Positions 1 through 8,159 of a stretch of DNA of 39,385 nt are shown here, one piece after another (within the stretch, counting starts at the first letter, position 1; the number at the start of each line of letters is the position of its first letter). The notes under the pieces were generated by a model that was given only the letters and a program-made list of their open reading frames with translations, had not been told where the DNA came from and made no database searches. Both the position numbers and the translations under genes were made by a program. Source of the stretch: Firmicutes bacterium HGW-Firmicutes-12 (GTDB taxonomy: Bacteria > Bacillota > Peptococcia > DRI-13 > PHAD01); NCBI GenBank assembly GCA_002841595.1, contig PHAD01000011.1:1-39385 (forward strand), given 5' to 3'.

Positions 1-1245
1 TTTTATTCCCCCTAGGATATACCCATTATCCTGGGCTTTTTCCATTGTATTGCATTGTGTCATAGTAAAGTCTTTGCGCCAGAGTACATTGCCTAACAAA
101 TCGGTTTTAAATAGATAAGATTTTGAAAGGGCCCCTCCATAAGCTGAGACTGTATAGCCATCGTTATTTTGAACTATAGAAGTGCCGATAATTGCGAGTC
201 CTTCTTTGGGATCTTTAAGCAGTTCCTTTTTGCTTACTATCTGCCCCGTACCATTCACTTTAACAAAGTCCACATAATATATAGTTCCAACATTACTTCC
301 CTGACCACCCGTTACATCAATGCTAACGGGTACCATGTCGTCAGATGATCCTACCAAGCCCAAATGTCCCTGTGCTCCAGTGGCTATGTAACTGCCGTCG
401 GCAGTTTGTAGCACGTCTTTGGCCTTAGAATTACCAGCGCTATAGTATTCACTATAGTTACGTCTCACTTGCCACTGTATATTTCCTCTGCTGTCAGTTT
501 TTACTAGCATCCTTCCAGAGGCCGCACTGCTTCCAGATCTATCTCCCCAATAGTAAGCGCCACTGTTCCAATCAAGGCATTGTTCCCAATACCCTGACAC
601 GATAAATCCTCCCTCTGTAGTCTCCTCAACGCTGTTTCCATATGTATAAAACTTCTTGCTTTCTGGATTATCTCCGTCATATAGGAAGTATTTATCCCAT
701 TGCTTATTACCAGAAGCATCTAGTTTTAAAAGATACATGCTCTTTTGTGGAATACTTATATTTGGTCTATTAGCATCGCTCATCATATATGGGGTATAAA
801 CGCCTGTAACTATATAACCACCATCACTAGTCTGTTTGATTGACGATCCATAATTAACTCGGTCTTTATTCGAGACACCGAACATTTTCTCCCACTCTTT
901 CTTGCCACTGTCATCAAGCTTCATAACCAGTAGCATTTCCTTGCGTCCATAGGGATAATCGTTTAATTCATCCCTGGCGGACCCCGTAATTATATAGCCA
1001 CCATCCTGGGTCATGTCCATGCCGTAGCCAACATAATCCCATTCATCTCCAGTACCATAGCTTTGTTCCCAAGCCACACTTGGAGTAGGAGCTTGGCCAT
1101 TTCCAGGATCCTGTTCCGATGCAACTCCCATTGTTTGCACTGGAATAGGTGTAAAACCCAATCCCAATATTAGTAAAGAAACCACTGTTTTCTTCAATAT
1201 CTTTTTAACCCAATGTATAACCATAACGCTTCTGTTATTTGACAT
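1..1245 (-). CDS. Secreted DGGY-repeat (beta-propeller-like) protein, C-terminus outside window
   Basis: This open frame of 415 codons runs off the left edge, so the ORF track misses it. It starts at ATG 1245 behind AGGAGG (11-nt spacing). The N-terminus is basic and then hydrophobic (VKKILKKTVVSLLILGLGF), which looks like a signal peptide, so the protein is probably exported. The mature part has imperfect repeats of about 50-60 residues built on DGGYI(I/V)TG, followed by LxKLDxSGxxxWxKxF, at about residues 85, 140, 200 and 290. Such repeats are known from predicted beta-propeller surface proteins of clostridia and archaea. No catalytic residues are recognised. It lies downstream of the 1225-aa surface protein on the same strand, separated by a terminator, so it probably has its own promoter. 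The exact fold and role are unknown. Confidence 0.75.
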   Translation of the reverse strand, partial: MSNNRSVMVIHWVKKILKKTVVSLLILGLGFTPIPVQTMGVASEQDPGNGQAPTPSVAWEQSYGTGDEWDYVGYGMDMTQDGGYIITGSARDELNDYPYGRKEMLLVMKLDDSGKKEWEKMFGVSNKDRVNYGSSIKQTSDGGYIVTGVYTPYMMSDANRPNISIPQKSMYLLKLDASGNKQWDKYFLYDGDNPESKKFYTYGNSVEETTEGGFIVSGYWEQCLDWNSGAYYWGDRSGSSAASGRMLVKTDSRGNIQWQVRRNYSEYYSAGNSKAKDVLQTADGSYIATGAQGHLGLVGSSDDMVPVSIDVTGGQGSNVGTIYYVDFVKVNGTGQIVSKKELLKDPKEGLAIIGTSIVQNNDGYTVSAYGGALSKSYLFKTDLLGNVLWRKDFTMTQCNTMEKAQDNGYILGGIK

Positions 1246-1379
1246 GCAAAAATCTACCTCCTTTTGTATAAGATAAATACTGATTCATTTCAACAAATAG
1301 CATTGGTATAGAGGATAACTCATTACATTATTTTCCATTATCCCTTACTTTTCAATTTAACATTTTTAATCCTTTTATT

Positions 1380-1407
1380 CTTATAATATATTGCTGTATA
1401 CTATAAG
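1380..1407. repeat. Inverted repeat upstream of the DGGY-repeat gene
   Basis: CTTATAATATA and TATACTATAAG form 11-bp arms with one mismatch around TTGCTG. The repeat lies about 135 bases upstream of the start at 1245 and just past the terminator of the neighbouring gene. It could be an operator or part of an AT-rich promoter. In AT-rich sequence it could also be chance. Confidence 0.3.
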
Positions 1408-1450
1408 ATTATTGCTATATCGTGCGGGAGGTAGTATTTAGATATAATGA

Positions 1451-1497
1451 AAAAAGCCCCGCAGGTGCGTCGTTGACCTAACCTGCGAGGCTCTCTT
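1451..1497 (-). terminator. Rho-independent terminator of the 1225-aa surface protein gene
   Basis: On the minus strand GCCTCGCAGGT and ACCTGCGGGGC form an 11-bp arm pair with one mismatch, followed by TTTTTT. It lies about 40 bases past the stop codon at 1535. Confidence 0.85.
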
Positions 1498-1534
1498 TAT
1501 ATAAATTACTTGAATACGTACAGCACTTTTTTAT

Positions 1535-4500
1535 TTAATATATATCTAATATCTGAGCGGCAAAGGCATTATCCGAAGCATAAGCTGCATCGCTGTCGTA
1601 GTATTCAATAAAGAACTGCTGTGAAGCTATAGATTCATCATTTGCTGCTAAAGCGGCATAATTAGCATCAAGATACGCTTTAGTAAATGTAATGGTATCA
1701 TTTGCATCGTCTATCGTATAATTTGAAGGATCAACAACCGCTCCACCTGAACTCCCTACCAGAATCTTAATCCTATCGGTCAGAGTAGGAGTGAGTATAG
1801 AAGATCCATCGGTATCACATACGGTAAGATTGACTGTACATCCTCCTGCATCTCCAGTATAGTTATATGCTCCTATTATCGATGCCGTTTCGTTACCTGT
1901 CTCCAGATGTGGATTAGCAATGATATCTACTCCTGTAGGATCACCATTGGAATCGGTAGCGGATTTGATATTCAGGTAAGTGTGTGTTTCTATATTATTC
2001 TCGGTGTCTCGGACATAAAGCCTAATTACAGTATTTACCGCCGCACCAGATGTCCTCTGACCCAATATATATAATGTATTTCTGGGATTAGCATCCACCA
2101 CTCCGGGCATTTGACACGGTGTTACCACAAAACTGGTTAGATTATCTGTATTACCGCTCACCTCGATAAAGAATACCTTAAGGCTACCGTTGGCCGTATT
2201 CCCTACATCAGCTACGGACTTGGCCTGAATGAGGGCATCGCCGTAATTGCTTGCTCGAGCAGTTTTAATGTTAACCGCTGCTCCCCCATTCCAATAGGTT
2301 CCTTCAAGGTCATTATAGGTAACACTGTAGTTGTTTTCCAAGCCAATAGCGTTATCAAAGTGTCCCTGCATGGTTCCTGGACCTCCGCCCGATACCCACT
2401 GTTCATTGGAATTCAGCCTGATACCACTTTCTACATAACTTCCTCCTGTGGCAGGGTTGCCTGCCACATCTGCTACGATTGGTTCAGGCCCAAATATTTG
2501 GTCATAACCTTCAATACCATCTGACAGATTGACTGTTACCATCTTACCATCAGCAGACAGGGCAACGCCGCTAATCGTTGTACCACCGTTATTAGCATCT
2601 GAAAAACTCCAGTTAGCCGCATTTGTGGCAGCCGCCCTGTTGAGAACTTCATTATAGGTTACTGTAAATGTCGTTGCGTTTGTTTTAGTCCAGTCAGTGC
2701 TAATAGTCGGGGATGTAGACTCTTTTCCCACTGCAACACTGTATTTGACGATTGTATTATCTATATATTTGCTTCCATCGGAATTCTGTATATTTGTATT
2801 GGCAGGGACTACGGATACAAATTTATTATGGGGGATAAAGGTCTGATCTGTGGCCTCATCCAAGGTCATTGTCAATTGGTCGGAGGCTGCACTGTAGGCA
2901 AAGGCGGCGGTAGTTGTCGTAATATTTACAGGATTGGTACCTGAATTATCATCTGCATACTGAATCGTCCAGTTAGCAGGGTTTTCCGCCCTCGCCTGAT
3001 TAAGGTCTTCCGAGAAGGCAATTACAATTGTATCACCTGCCGCATGGTTAGAAGTACCGGTAGCAGAAGTAATCAGGTCACCGGCCACGGCTGCTACGGC
3101 TTCTGTGGTAACATTCGCAACGCTAGAGGAAATGCCTGCATTGTTTCCCCCGGTCACAACCAGTCTGAACACATAGTCCGTAGATGCTGTCAAGCCTGTT
3201 ACTGTTGCCGTTGCCGCATCCACGGCCAGTGCGCCTGTTACCGAATCTGTCCAGAGTATATCTCCCGGATGCATTTGCTGTATTTTTACCGCACTAGCTC
3301 CCGCTGCTGCCGTCCAAGTAAAGATTGCCGTTGTACTAGTTTTTGTAGTGTTCGCAAAATCCGCAATTGAAGTAACTGTAGGATCGTGGAAATCGACCCT
3401 CAGGTCATTCTTGGTAGAATTCGTTATCGCTGCCGCGCTTCCTCCAGTAAATGCAGTATCCTGGAAGGCTATGGTCAGGTTAGAAATATCATCTGCTTCA
3501 GCATGGCTTGTCGCACTATCCATCAAGATCAACCATACCGTTGTCGCTGTCTTTCTCCGTACTTCTGCTGTCATCCCCGCCGGTGTGTGGCTTACTGTTG
3601 CTTTGCCATCAGCAACGAAATCATCATTTAATACTCCTGTAAAAGTGTCCCCGCTTAAGGTTATTTCCAGCGGACCATCTATTGACCCGTTATTTCCCGG
3701 AACTTCAATAAACAAACCCTCGCCGTAAGCCAAGGAACCGACTGCCGCTACTAGTATCGGCCCTTTGGCTGTACTGGTTTGTGTCCCACTATAGCTACCT
3801 GAAGCTGTTAGTGTAGCTTTAACAAATTTTCCTGCATCACCGGCCACTGGAGTATACTTGTTCGTCGTTGCTCCGGCTATATTTGCGTATGTGCCATCTA
3901 CTGTGTTAGAAATTGTCCACTGGTAGGTACCTGTTGCTTCCGAGGGTGTTGGTGCAGCAGATAATTCAACTCCAACCTTAGCTTCACCTGTCACGGTAAG
4001 AGCGCTTACCGCCGTACTTGTCGCTCCACCGCCGCCACCGCTATCCCCTGATGATGGTGTTGGAGGGGGTGTTGCGGGTTGGGTTGTCGTTGGAGGGTTT
4101 ACACCTGTGGCTGTATTAACATTCGGTTGTGTAGTTGTGGAAATAACAACATCATTTGCATTTACATTAGCCGTAGTTACCGTACCTCCACCGGTTACGG
4201 TTGCCGCTGTATTGAGAGTAACATTAGTTACCCTTGTCCCTGCGGCCACGGTTACTGTGGCCGTATTGTTTACAACAATATTTTCTATCGTTGTCTGACC
4301 CTGAGTTGATACAACAGCGTCAGTTGCAGTTATTTCTACATTTGAGAAAGTACCTTCCAAGATAACTTCCTCTCCCGCTTCCCCGGTCGCAACCACCACA
4401 CTCACACCTTGTGCATTGGTAACTACAACTCTGGTTCCGCCATCAGGGGTATTTTCAATAACTACATTCCCTTGGAAGGAACCACCATCAATATGAATAC

Positions 4501-5212
4501 TGTTCTTACCGCCGCCTCTTACAAAGGTATTCCCCAAAACAGTAATATTATTTAGGAAAACATCCCCGTCTCCTACGGATTCTGCAATAGTCAAATTCCC
4601 TTTTATGACTTTGTTCTGTAATGTTACGTCTCCTACTGCAATCGTAACATTACCCATTATGGTTTCCAAGCCTTGTGCTGGACCATAAATTCCTTTTTCA
4701 CCAATGGTTTCCGAGTAACCATAAAACTCTACACTTCTCGTATTACCATCCCATTGATAACCTACATTCAGAGCCCTGGCAATAAAGGCAATCGGCAGCA
4801 TAGTTCGCCCTCCACCGCCACCGATGTCTTTAATTTCGGCGGCTGTATCCATCAGGAGGACTTTACCATTAACAACTAGTTCTTTGCTGCCAATCTTGAT
4901 TCTGATCAGATCATGGCCTCTGGTAATTTTCACAGTACGGTCTTCTGGGTTCCAAACAGCATTGTCTGTCCCCAGGGCAGGCGCTATAAATGCTACTGGA
5001 ACTAAAGTTCTACCCTCTTTTATATAAGGTGCTACGTCTGTTATAACTGTAGTGCCACCTTGTTGATAGCTTTGCTGCCCGATTGCAAAGGTTACTATCT
5101 GATCAGAACCTTTTACTTGATCGGCTGCCAACAAATTAAATGACAGCAAGGAGAGAGTCATGATGATCAATATAATAATTGCTAGCTTTTTACCTTTGCT
5201 TAGCTTCCCCAT
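1535..5212 (-). CDS. Large secreted modular surface protein with copper-amine-oxidase-like stalk domain
   Basis: The protein has 1225 aa. ATG 5212 is preceded by AGGAGG (7-nt spacing), and residues 1-30 form a signal peptide (LAIIILIIMTLSLLSFNLLAA). Residues about 40-165 carry two copies of the 'copper amine oxidase N-terminal' stalk repeat (RTLVPVAFIA...ALGT...VWN...RTVKI; RTMLPIAFIARALN). Residues about 170-360 are short beta-strand repeats rich in Val, Asn, Thr and Gly (GNVTI, GNLTI, GNVVI), suggesting a right-handed beta-helix. A Pro/Thr/Ser/Gly linker follows at about 365-405. Then come an Ig-like module, a fibronectin III-like module at about 605-700, and two Ig-like modules starting near 'IVIAFSEDLN' and 'FTVTYNEVLN'. 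No SLH repeats, LPXTG motif or C-terminal membrane anchor are seen, so attachment is unclear. The role is probably structural or adhesive. It diverges from the LytTR two-component system, which is a candidate regulator (inference). Confidence 0.8.
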   Translation of the reverse strand: MGKLSKGKKLAIIILIIMTLSLLSFNLLAADQVKGSDQIVTFAIGQQSYQQGGTTVITDVAPYIKEGRTLVPVAFIAPALGTDNAVWNPEDRTVKITRGHDLIRIKIGSKELVVNGKVLLMDTAAEIKDIGGGGGRTMLPIAFIARALNVGYQWDGNTRSVEFYGYSETIGEKGIYGPAQGLETIMGNVTIAVGDVTLQNKVIKGNLTIAESVGDGDVFLNNITVLGNTFVRGGGKNSIHIDGGSFQGNVVIENTPDGGTRVVVTNAQGVSVVVATGEAGEEVILEGTFSNVEITATDAVVSTQGQTTIENIVVNNTATVTVAAGTRVTNVTLNTAATVTGGGTVTTANVNANDVVISTTTQPNVNTATGVNPPTTTQPATPPPTPSSGDSGGGGGATSTAVSALTVTGEAKVGVELSAAPTPSEATGTYQWTISNTVDGTYANIAGATTNKYTPVAGDAGKFVKATLTASGSYSGTQTSTAKGPILVAAVGSLAYGEGLFIEVPGNNGSIDGPLEITLSGDTFTGVLNDDFVADGKATVSHTPAGMTAEVRRKTATTVWLILMDSATSHAEADDISNLTIAFQDTAFTGGSAAAITNSTKNDLRVDFHDPTVTSIADFANTTKTSTTAIFTWTAAAGASAVKIQQMHPGDILWTDSVTGALAVDAATATVTGLTASTDYVFRLVVTGGNNAGISSSVANVTTEAVAAVAGDLITSATGTSNHAAGDTIVIAFSEDLNQARAENPANWTIQYADDNSGTNPVNITTTTAAFAYSAASDQLTMTLDEATDQTFIPHNKFVSVVPANTNIQNSDGSKYIDNTIVKYSVAVGKESTSPTISTDWTKTNATTFTVTYNEVLNRAAATNAANWSFSDANNGGTTISGVALSADGKMVTVNLSDGIEGYDQIFGPEPIVADVAGNPATGGSYVESGIRLNSNEQWVSGGGPGTMQGHFDNAIGLENNYSVTYNDLEGTYWNGGAAVNIKTARASNYGDALIQAKSVADVGNTANGSLKVFFIEVSGNTDNLTSFVVTPCQMPGVVDANPRNTLYILGQRTSGAAVNTVIRLYVRDTENNIETHTYLNIKSATDSNGDPTGVDIIANPHLETGNETASIIGAYNYTGDAGGCTVNLTVCDTDGSSILTPTLTDRIKILVGSSGGAVVDPSNYTIDDANDTITFTKAYLDANYAALAANDESIASQQFFIEYYDSDAAYASDNAFAAQILDIY

Positions 5213-5484
5213 TTTGTTTTCCTCCTTAATATTTTTGTAATTGAGCTACATTTAACTCTAAATTTACTTATCAGCGATATTGAACAGTTTACTTATATTT
5301 TACTTTAAATTAGTTTTATATAGTTCAATCAGTAACGAAACTCCAATAAACTAGCATGAACCGTAAAAAAAGTAGAGTGAAATGCAACATTATATTAAAA
5401 TATGATAAAATGTGAATAATCACTTAAATAAATAAAACATAGATAGAATAAATTTTTTAAATTATAAAGAATTGGTGAAAAAAG

Positions 5485-7401
5485 ATGAGAAAATATAATA
5501 AATACATAATCCATCTTCTAATAATCTCCCTGGTTTCACTTATTATTGTTATTGAGTACAACAATTTTATGAATAACAAAGAGCTAATAAAAACTGAGCA
5601 TAGAGCTCAGCAAGGAGTACTTGATTTATCTGATTTGGATTTTGATAATCAGCCATTACACTCTCTTGATGGTGAATGGTTATTTTACTATCAACAATTT
5701 GTAACACCGGACAAGAAAGACCATCCGCCTGACGGATCTATCTATGTCCCTGGATTGTGGAATTCCTTTCGGTACCGCGGAGAAGAAATTGGTCCATCCG
5801 GACATGGCACCTATAGACTTAAAGTTCTACTTCCCCCTGACCATCAAGAACATATTGCCATAAAGGTACCTGATATGTCCGGCAGCTACCGCCTTTTTAT
5901 CAACGGCACTGAAGTTTGCTCCAACGGAGTAGTCGCAACATCCCAAACAGAAGAATTACCTCAATGGAAGCCTTTGGTTAGGAGTATAAAGATAAATTCC
6001 GACCAGCTGGATATTGTCGTTCATGTCTCTAATTATCACCATGTGAAAGGCGGAATGTGGGAATCCATTGTACTGGGTACAGAAGAAGCAATCTACAAGA
6101 ACAGGGAATTAAACCTTTTGGTCAGTTTTATCTTAATTGGCGTTTTATTTATTTCTATTTATTTTTATCTCATTATTTTTTCGGTAATGCAAAGCAATAT
6201 GGTCAGCCTGTATTTAGCTGCTTTTTCTTTCATGGCCTGCTTAAGGGAGCTTTTAGTCAGGGAAGTTGTCATTTTTTTATTTTTGCCAAATCTATCCTTC
6301 AATCTCATAACAAAGCTAGAATACATAACGGTTCCCTCAGGACCCTTACTGCTATCATTATCAATATATAGCCTCTACCAGGCGGAGTTCCCAAGGAGAA
6401 TTCTACGTACTATTGTGACTATCTTTGCACTTTATATGATAATTATCGTTTTCACTCCCTTAAAAATCTTTGCGTCTTTTATGGATTTTTATATAATTCT
6501 CTTTGTCATTACCGTTATTTATTTAATTTACGTTGTTGCAAGGGCAGCCAAGAACAAAAGACCGGGTGCAGGAATACTTCTGTTTGGCATTGTTTTCCTG
6601 CTTTTTACAATGTCTTTAGATATAGGTTATTTCTATAAGCTCCATAATGATTATGACCTTTCTTATACATTTTCTATCGGACTAATTATTTTTATCCTTT
6701 GCCAGATGAACTCTTTATCTTTATATATTGCCGATGTATCTCGGAGGGCACAACAATTGGCTAAAGCAGAAATGGCCTTTTTACAAGCACAAATATTCCC
6801 CCATTTTTTACATAACACACTTAATACCATCATCCATCTAACCAGGCAATCACCAGAAATGGCCCGTAACCTACTTATTGAATTGAGTAATTATTTACGC
6901 GGAAAATTCAATTTTGACTTATATAATAGCAATACATTAGTTTCCCTTAAATACGAGTTAGATATAGTAAAATCTTATCTTAACATCGAGTCAGTTCGCT
7001 TTAATGACCGTTTGGACGTAGATTACAGAGTAGATGAACAGGCCTTGAACTGCAAAATATTGCCGTTTCTCCTACAGCCCCTTGTTGAAAACTCCATAAG
7101 ACATGGTTTTAAAAATAAGCCAGATAATTGCGTTATGATGATTTCTGCATACCTTCAACCAAAACACCTAATACTCTCAGTTTCCGATAACGGAATGGGC
7201 ATGCCTAAAGATAAAACACTGGCTTTGACTCAAGCTGATACAAACGATTATGGTACCGGGCTTTACAATATAAACCAACGTTTGAATGTCGCTTATGGAA
7301 TAAGACTAAATATTTCCAGCGAACTAGATATGGGTACAACAATTAGTATTAAAATCCCCTTAAGGAGTGACCAAAGCCATGCTCAAAGCAGTGTTAGTTG
7401 A
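5485..7401 (+). CDS. LytS-like sensor histidine kinase with 7TMR-DISM-type sensor
   Basis: The protein has 638 aa. A first membrane segment (residues about 8-26) is followed by an extracellular jelly-roll region at about 30-200 (SLDGEWLFYY, YVPGLWNS, GTYRLKVLLP, LFINGTEV), as in 7TMR-DISM receptors that bind extracellular ligands. About seven hydrophobic segments follow (about 205-415), then a short helix and a LytS/YehU-type kinase domain. The phosphorylated His is H440 in IFPHFLHNTLN. The ATPase domain shows LVENSIRHG (N box), SDNGMGM (G1) and GTGLYNI (G2). The start ATG follows a weak GGTGA. The gene overlaps the response regulator by 23 bases, so the two are translationally coupled. The ligand is unknown. 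The divergent neighbour is a large surface protein, so cell-surface control is plausible but not shown. Confidence 0.9.
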   Translation: MRKYNKYIIHLLIISLVSLIIVIEYNNFMNNKELIKTEHRAQQGVLDLSDLDFDNQPLHSLDGEWLFYYQQFVTPDKKDHPPDGSIYVPGLWNSFRYRGEEIGPSGHGTYRLKVLLPPDHQEHIAIKVPDMSGSYRLFINGTEVCSNGVVATSQTEELPQWKPLVRSIKINSDQLDIVVHVSNYHHVKGGMWESIVLGTEEAIYKNRELNLLVSFILIGVLFISIYFYLIIFSVMQSNMVSLYLAAFSFMACLRELLVREVVIFLFLPNLSFNLITKLEYITVPSGPLLLSLSIYSLYQAEFPRRILRTIVTIFALYMIIIVFTPLKIFASFMDFYIILFVITVIYLIYVVARAAKNKRPGAGILLFGIVFLLFTMSLDIGYFYKLHNDYDLSYTFSIGLIIFILCQMNSLSLYIADVSRRAQQLAKAEMAFLQAQIFPHFLHNTLNTIIHLTRQSPEMARNLLIELSNYLRGKFNFDLYNSNTLVSLKYELDIVKSYLNIESVRFNDRLDVDYRVDEQALNCKILPFLLQPLVENSIRHGFKNKPDNCVMMISAYLQPKHLILSVSDNGMGMPKDKTLALTQADTNDYGTGLYNINQRLNVAYGIRLNISSELDMGTTISIKIPLRSDQSHAQSSVS

Positions 7402-8122
7402 TGATGAGTTAATCGCCCTCAAGGAGCTGAGTTTGCACTTAGATACTCTTGGTAATATTCAGATTGTAGGTTCCTTTACCAATCCCTTAAAAGGCTTCTT
7501 AAATCTATCTGTCCTTAAGCCTGATGTAGTCTTTTTGGATATTGACATGCCGGAAATCAGCGGCATTTATTTGGCTGAACAAATTATGACCACTTATCCT
7601 GAGATACGAATTATCTTTGTCACAGCCTTTGATAAATATGCGATAAATGCCTTTGAGCTCAACGCCGTGGATTATATCCTCAAGCCTGTCACATTAGATA
7701 GAATCAAAATGGCCATCGCAAAGGTTGAAGAGAATATTGAGAAAAGAATTGTTACGAATATTAATTCATTAAGTAATCAATATGAAGAGTCAGTTAAAAA
7801 AATTTTTATATATGAACAAGAGAATATTACCCTGCTCAGCTTCAAGGATATCTACTATATTGAGGCACACAATAAATTTGTACGCATCCGTACAAAGGAC
7901 AATTCATACAGTTCCAATCATCCTATTAATTATTACAATAAGAAATTGAATAACTTAAATTTCTTTCAAGCTCATCGCGGCTATCTTATTAATCTAGATA
8001 AGGTTGCCAAAATTATACCAAAGATAAATTATTCATTTGATATACAGTTGACAGATATAGATGATATAATCCCGGTTAGTAGAACCCGTATTAAGCTACT
8101 AAAACAACTACTAGAGCTGTGA
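7379..8122 (+). CDS. LytTR-family response regulator
   Basis: The REC receiver domain (residues about 1-120) has the acidic pair D8-D9, phosphoacceptor D54 (VVFLDIDMP), Thr in FVTAF and Lys in LKPV. The LytTR DNA-binding domain (about 145-247) shows YYIEAHNKFVRIRT and FFQAHRGYLINL. ATG 7379 is preferred over the track's GTG 7367 because that GTG lies inside the only Shine-Dalgarno site (AAGGAG, 7362-7367; 11-nt spacing to ATG 7379), and the resulting N-terminus MLKAVLVDDE fits the family. It overlaps the kinase gene, its obvious partner. LytTR regulators bind direct repeats upstream of a few target genes, often for cell-wall or surface functions. The target here is unknown. Confidence 0.9.
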   Translation: MLKAVLVDDELIALKELSLHLDTLGNIQIVGSFTNPLKGFLNLSVLKPDVVFLDIDMPEISGIYLAEQIMTTYPEIRIIFVTAFDKYAINAFELNAVDYILKPVTLDRIKMAIAKVEENIEKRIVTNINSLSNQYEESVKKIFIYEQENITLLSFKDIYYIEAHNKFVRIRTKDNSYSSNHPINYYNKKLNNLNFFQAHRGYLINLDKVAKIIPKINYSFDIQLTDIDDIIPVSRTRIKLLKQLLEL

Positions 8123-8159
8123 ATATTAATTTTTTACTCAACATTTATGTTATCAAGAA

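Noticed and set aside
3044-4309. Several plus-strand ORFs inside the 1225-aa surface protein gene
   Set aside because: They are shadows of a repetitive, low-complexity coding region on the other strand, without ribosome sites.
5279-5329. ATTGAAC...GTTCAAT inverted repeat between the divergent surface protein and kinase genes
   Set aside because: Seven-base arms 37 bases apart in AT-rich sequence are likely chance, and LytTR sites are usually direct repeats.
8123-8159. Purine riboswitch or PurR box before purL
   Set aside because: The gap is only 37 bases and shows no such element.
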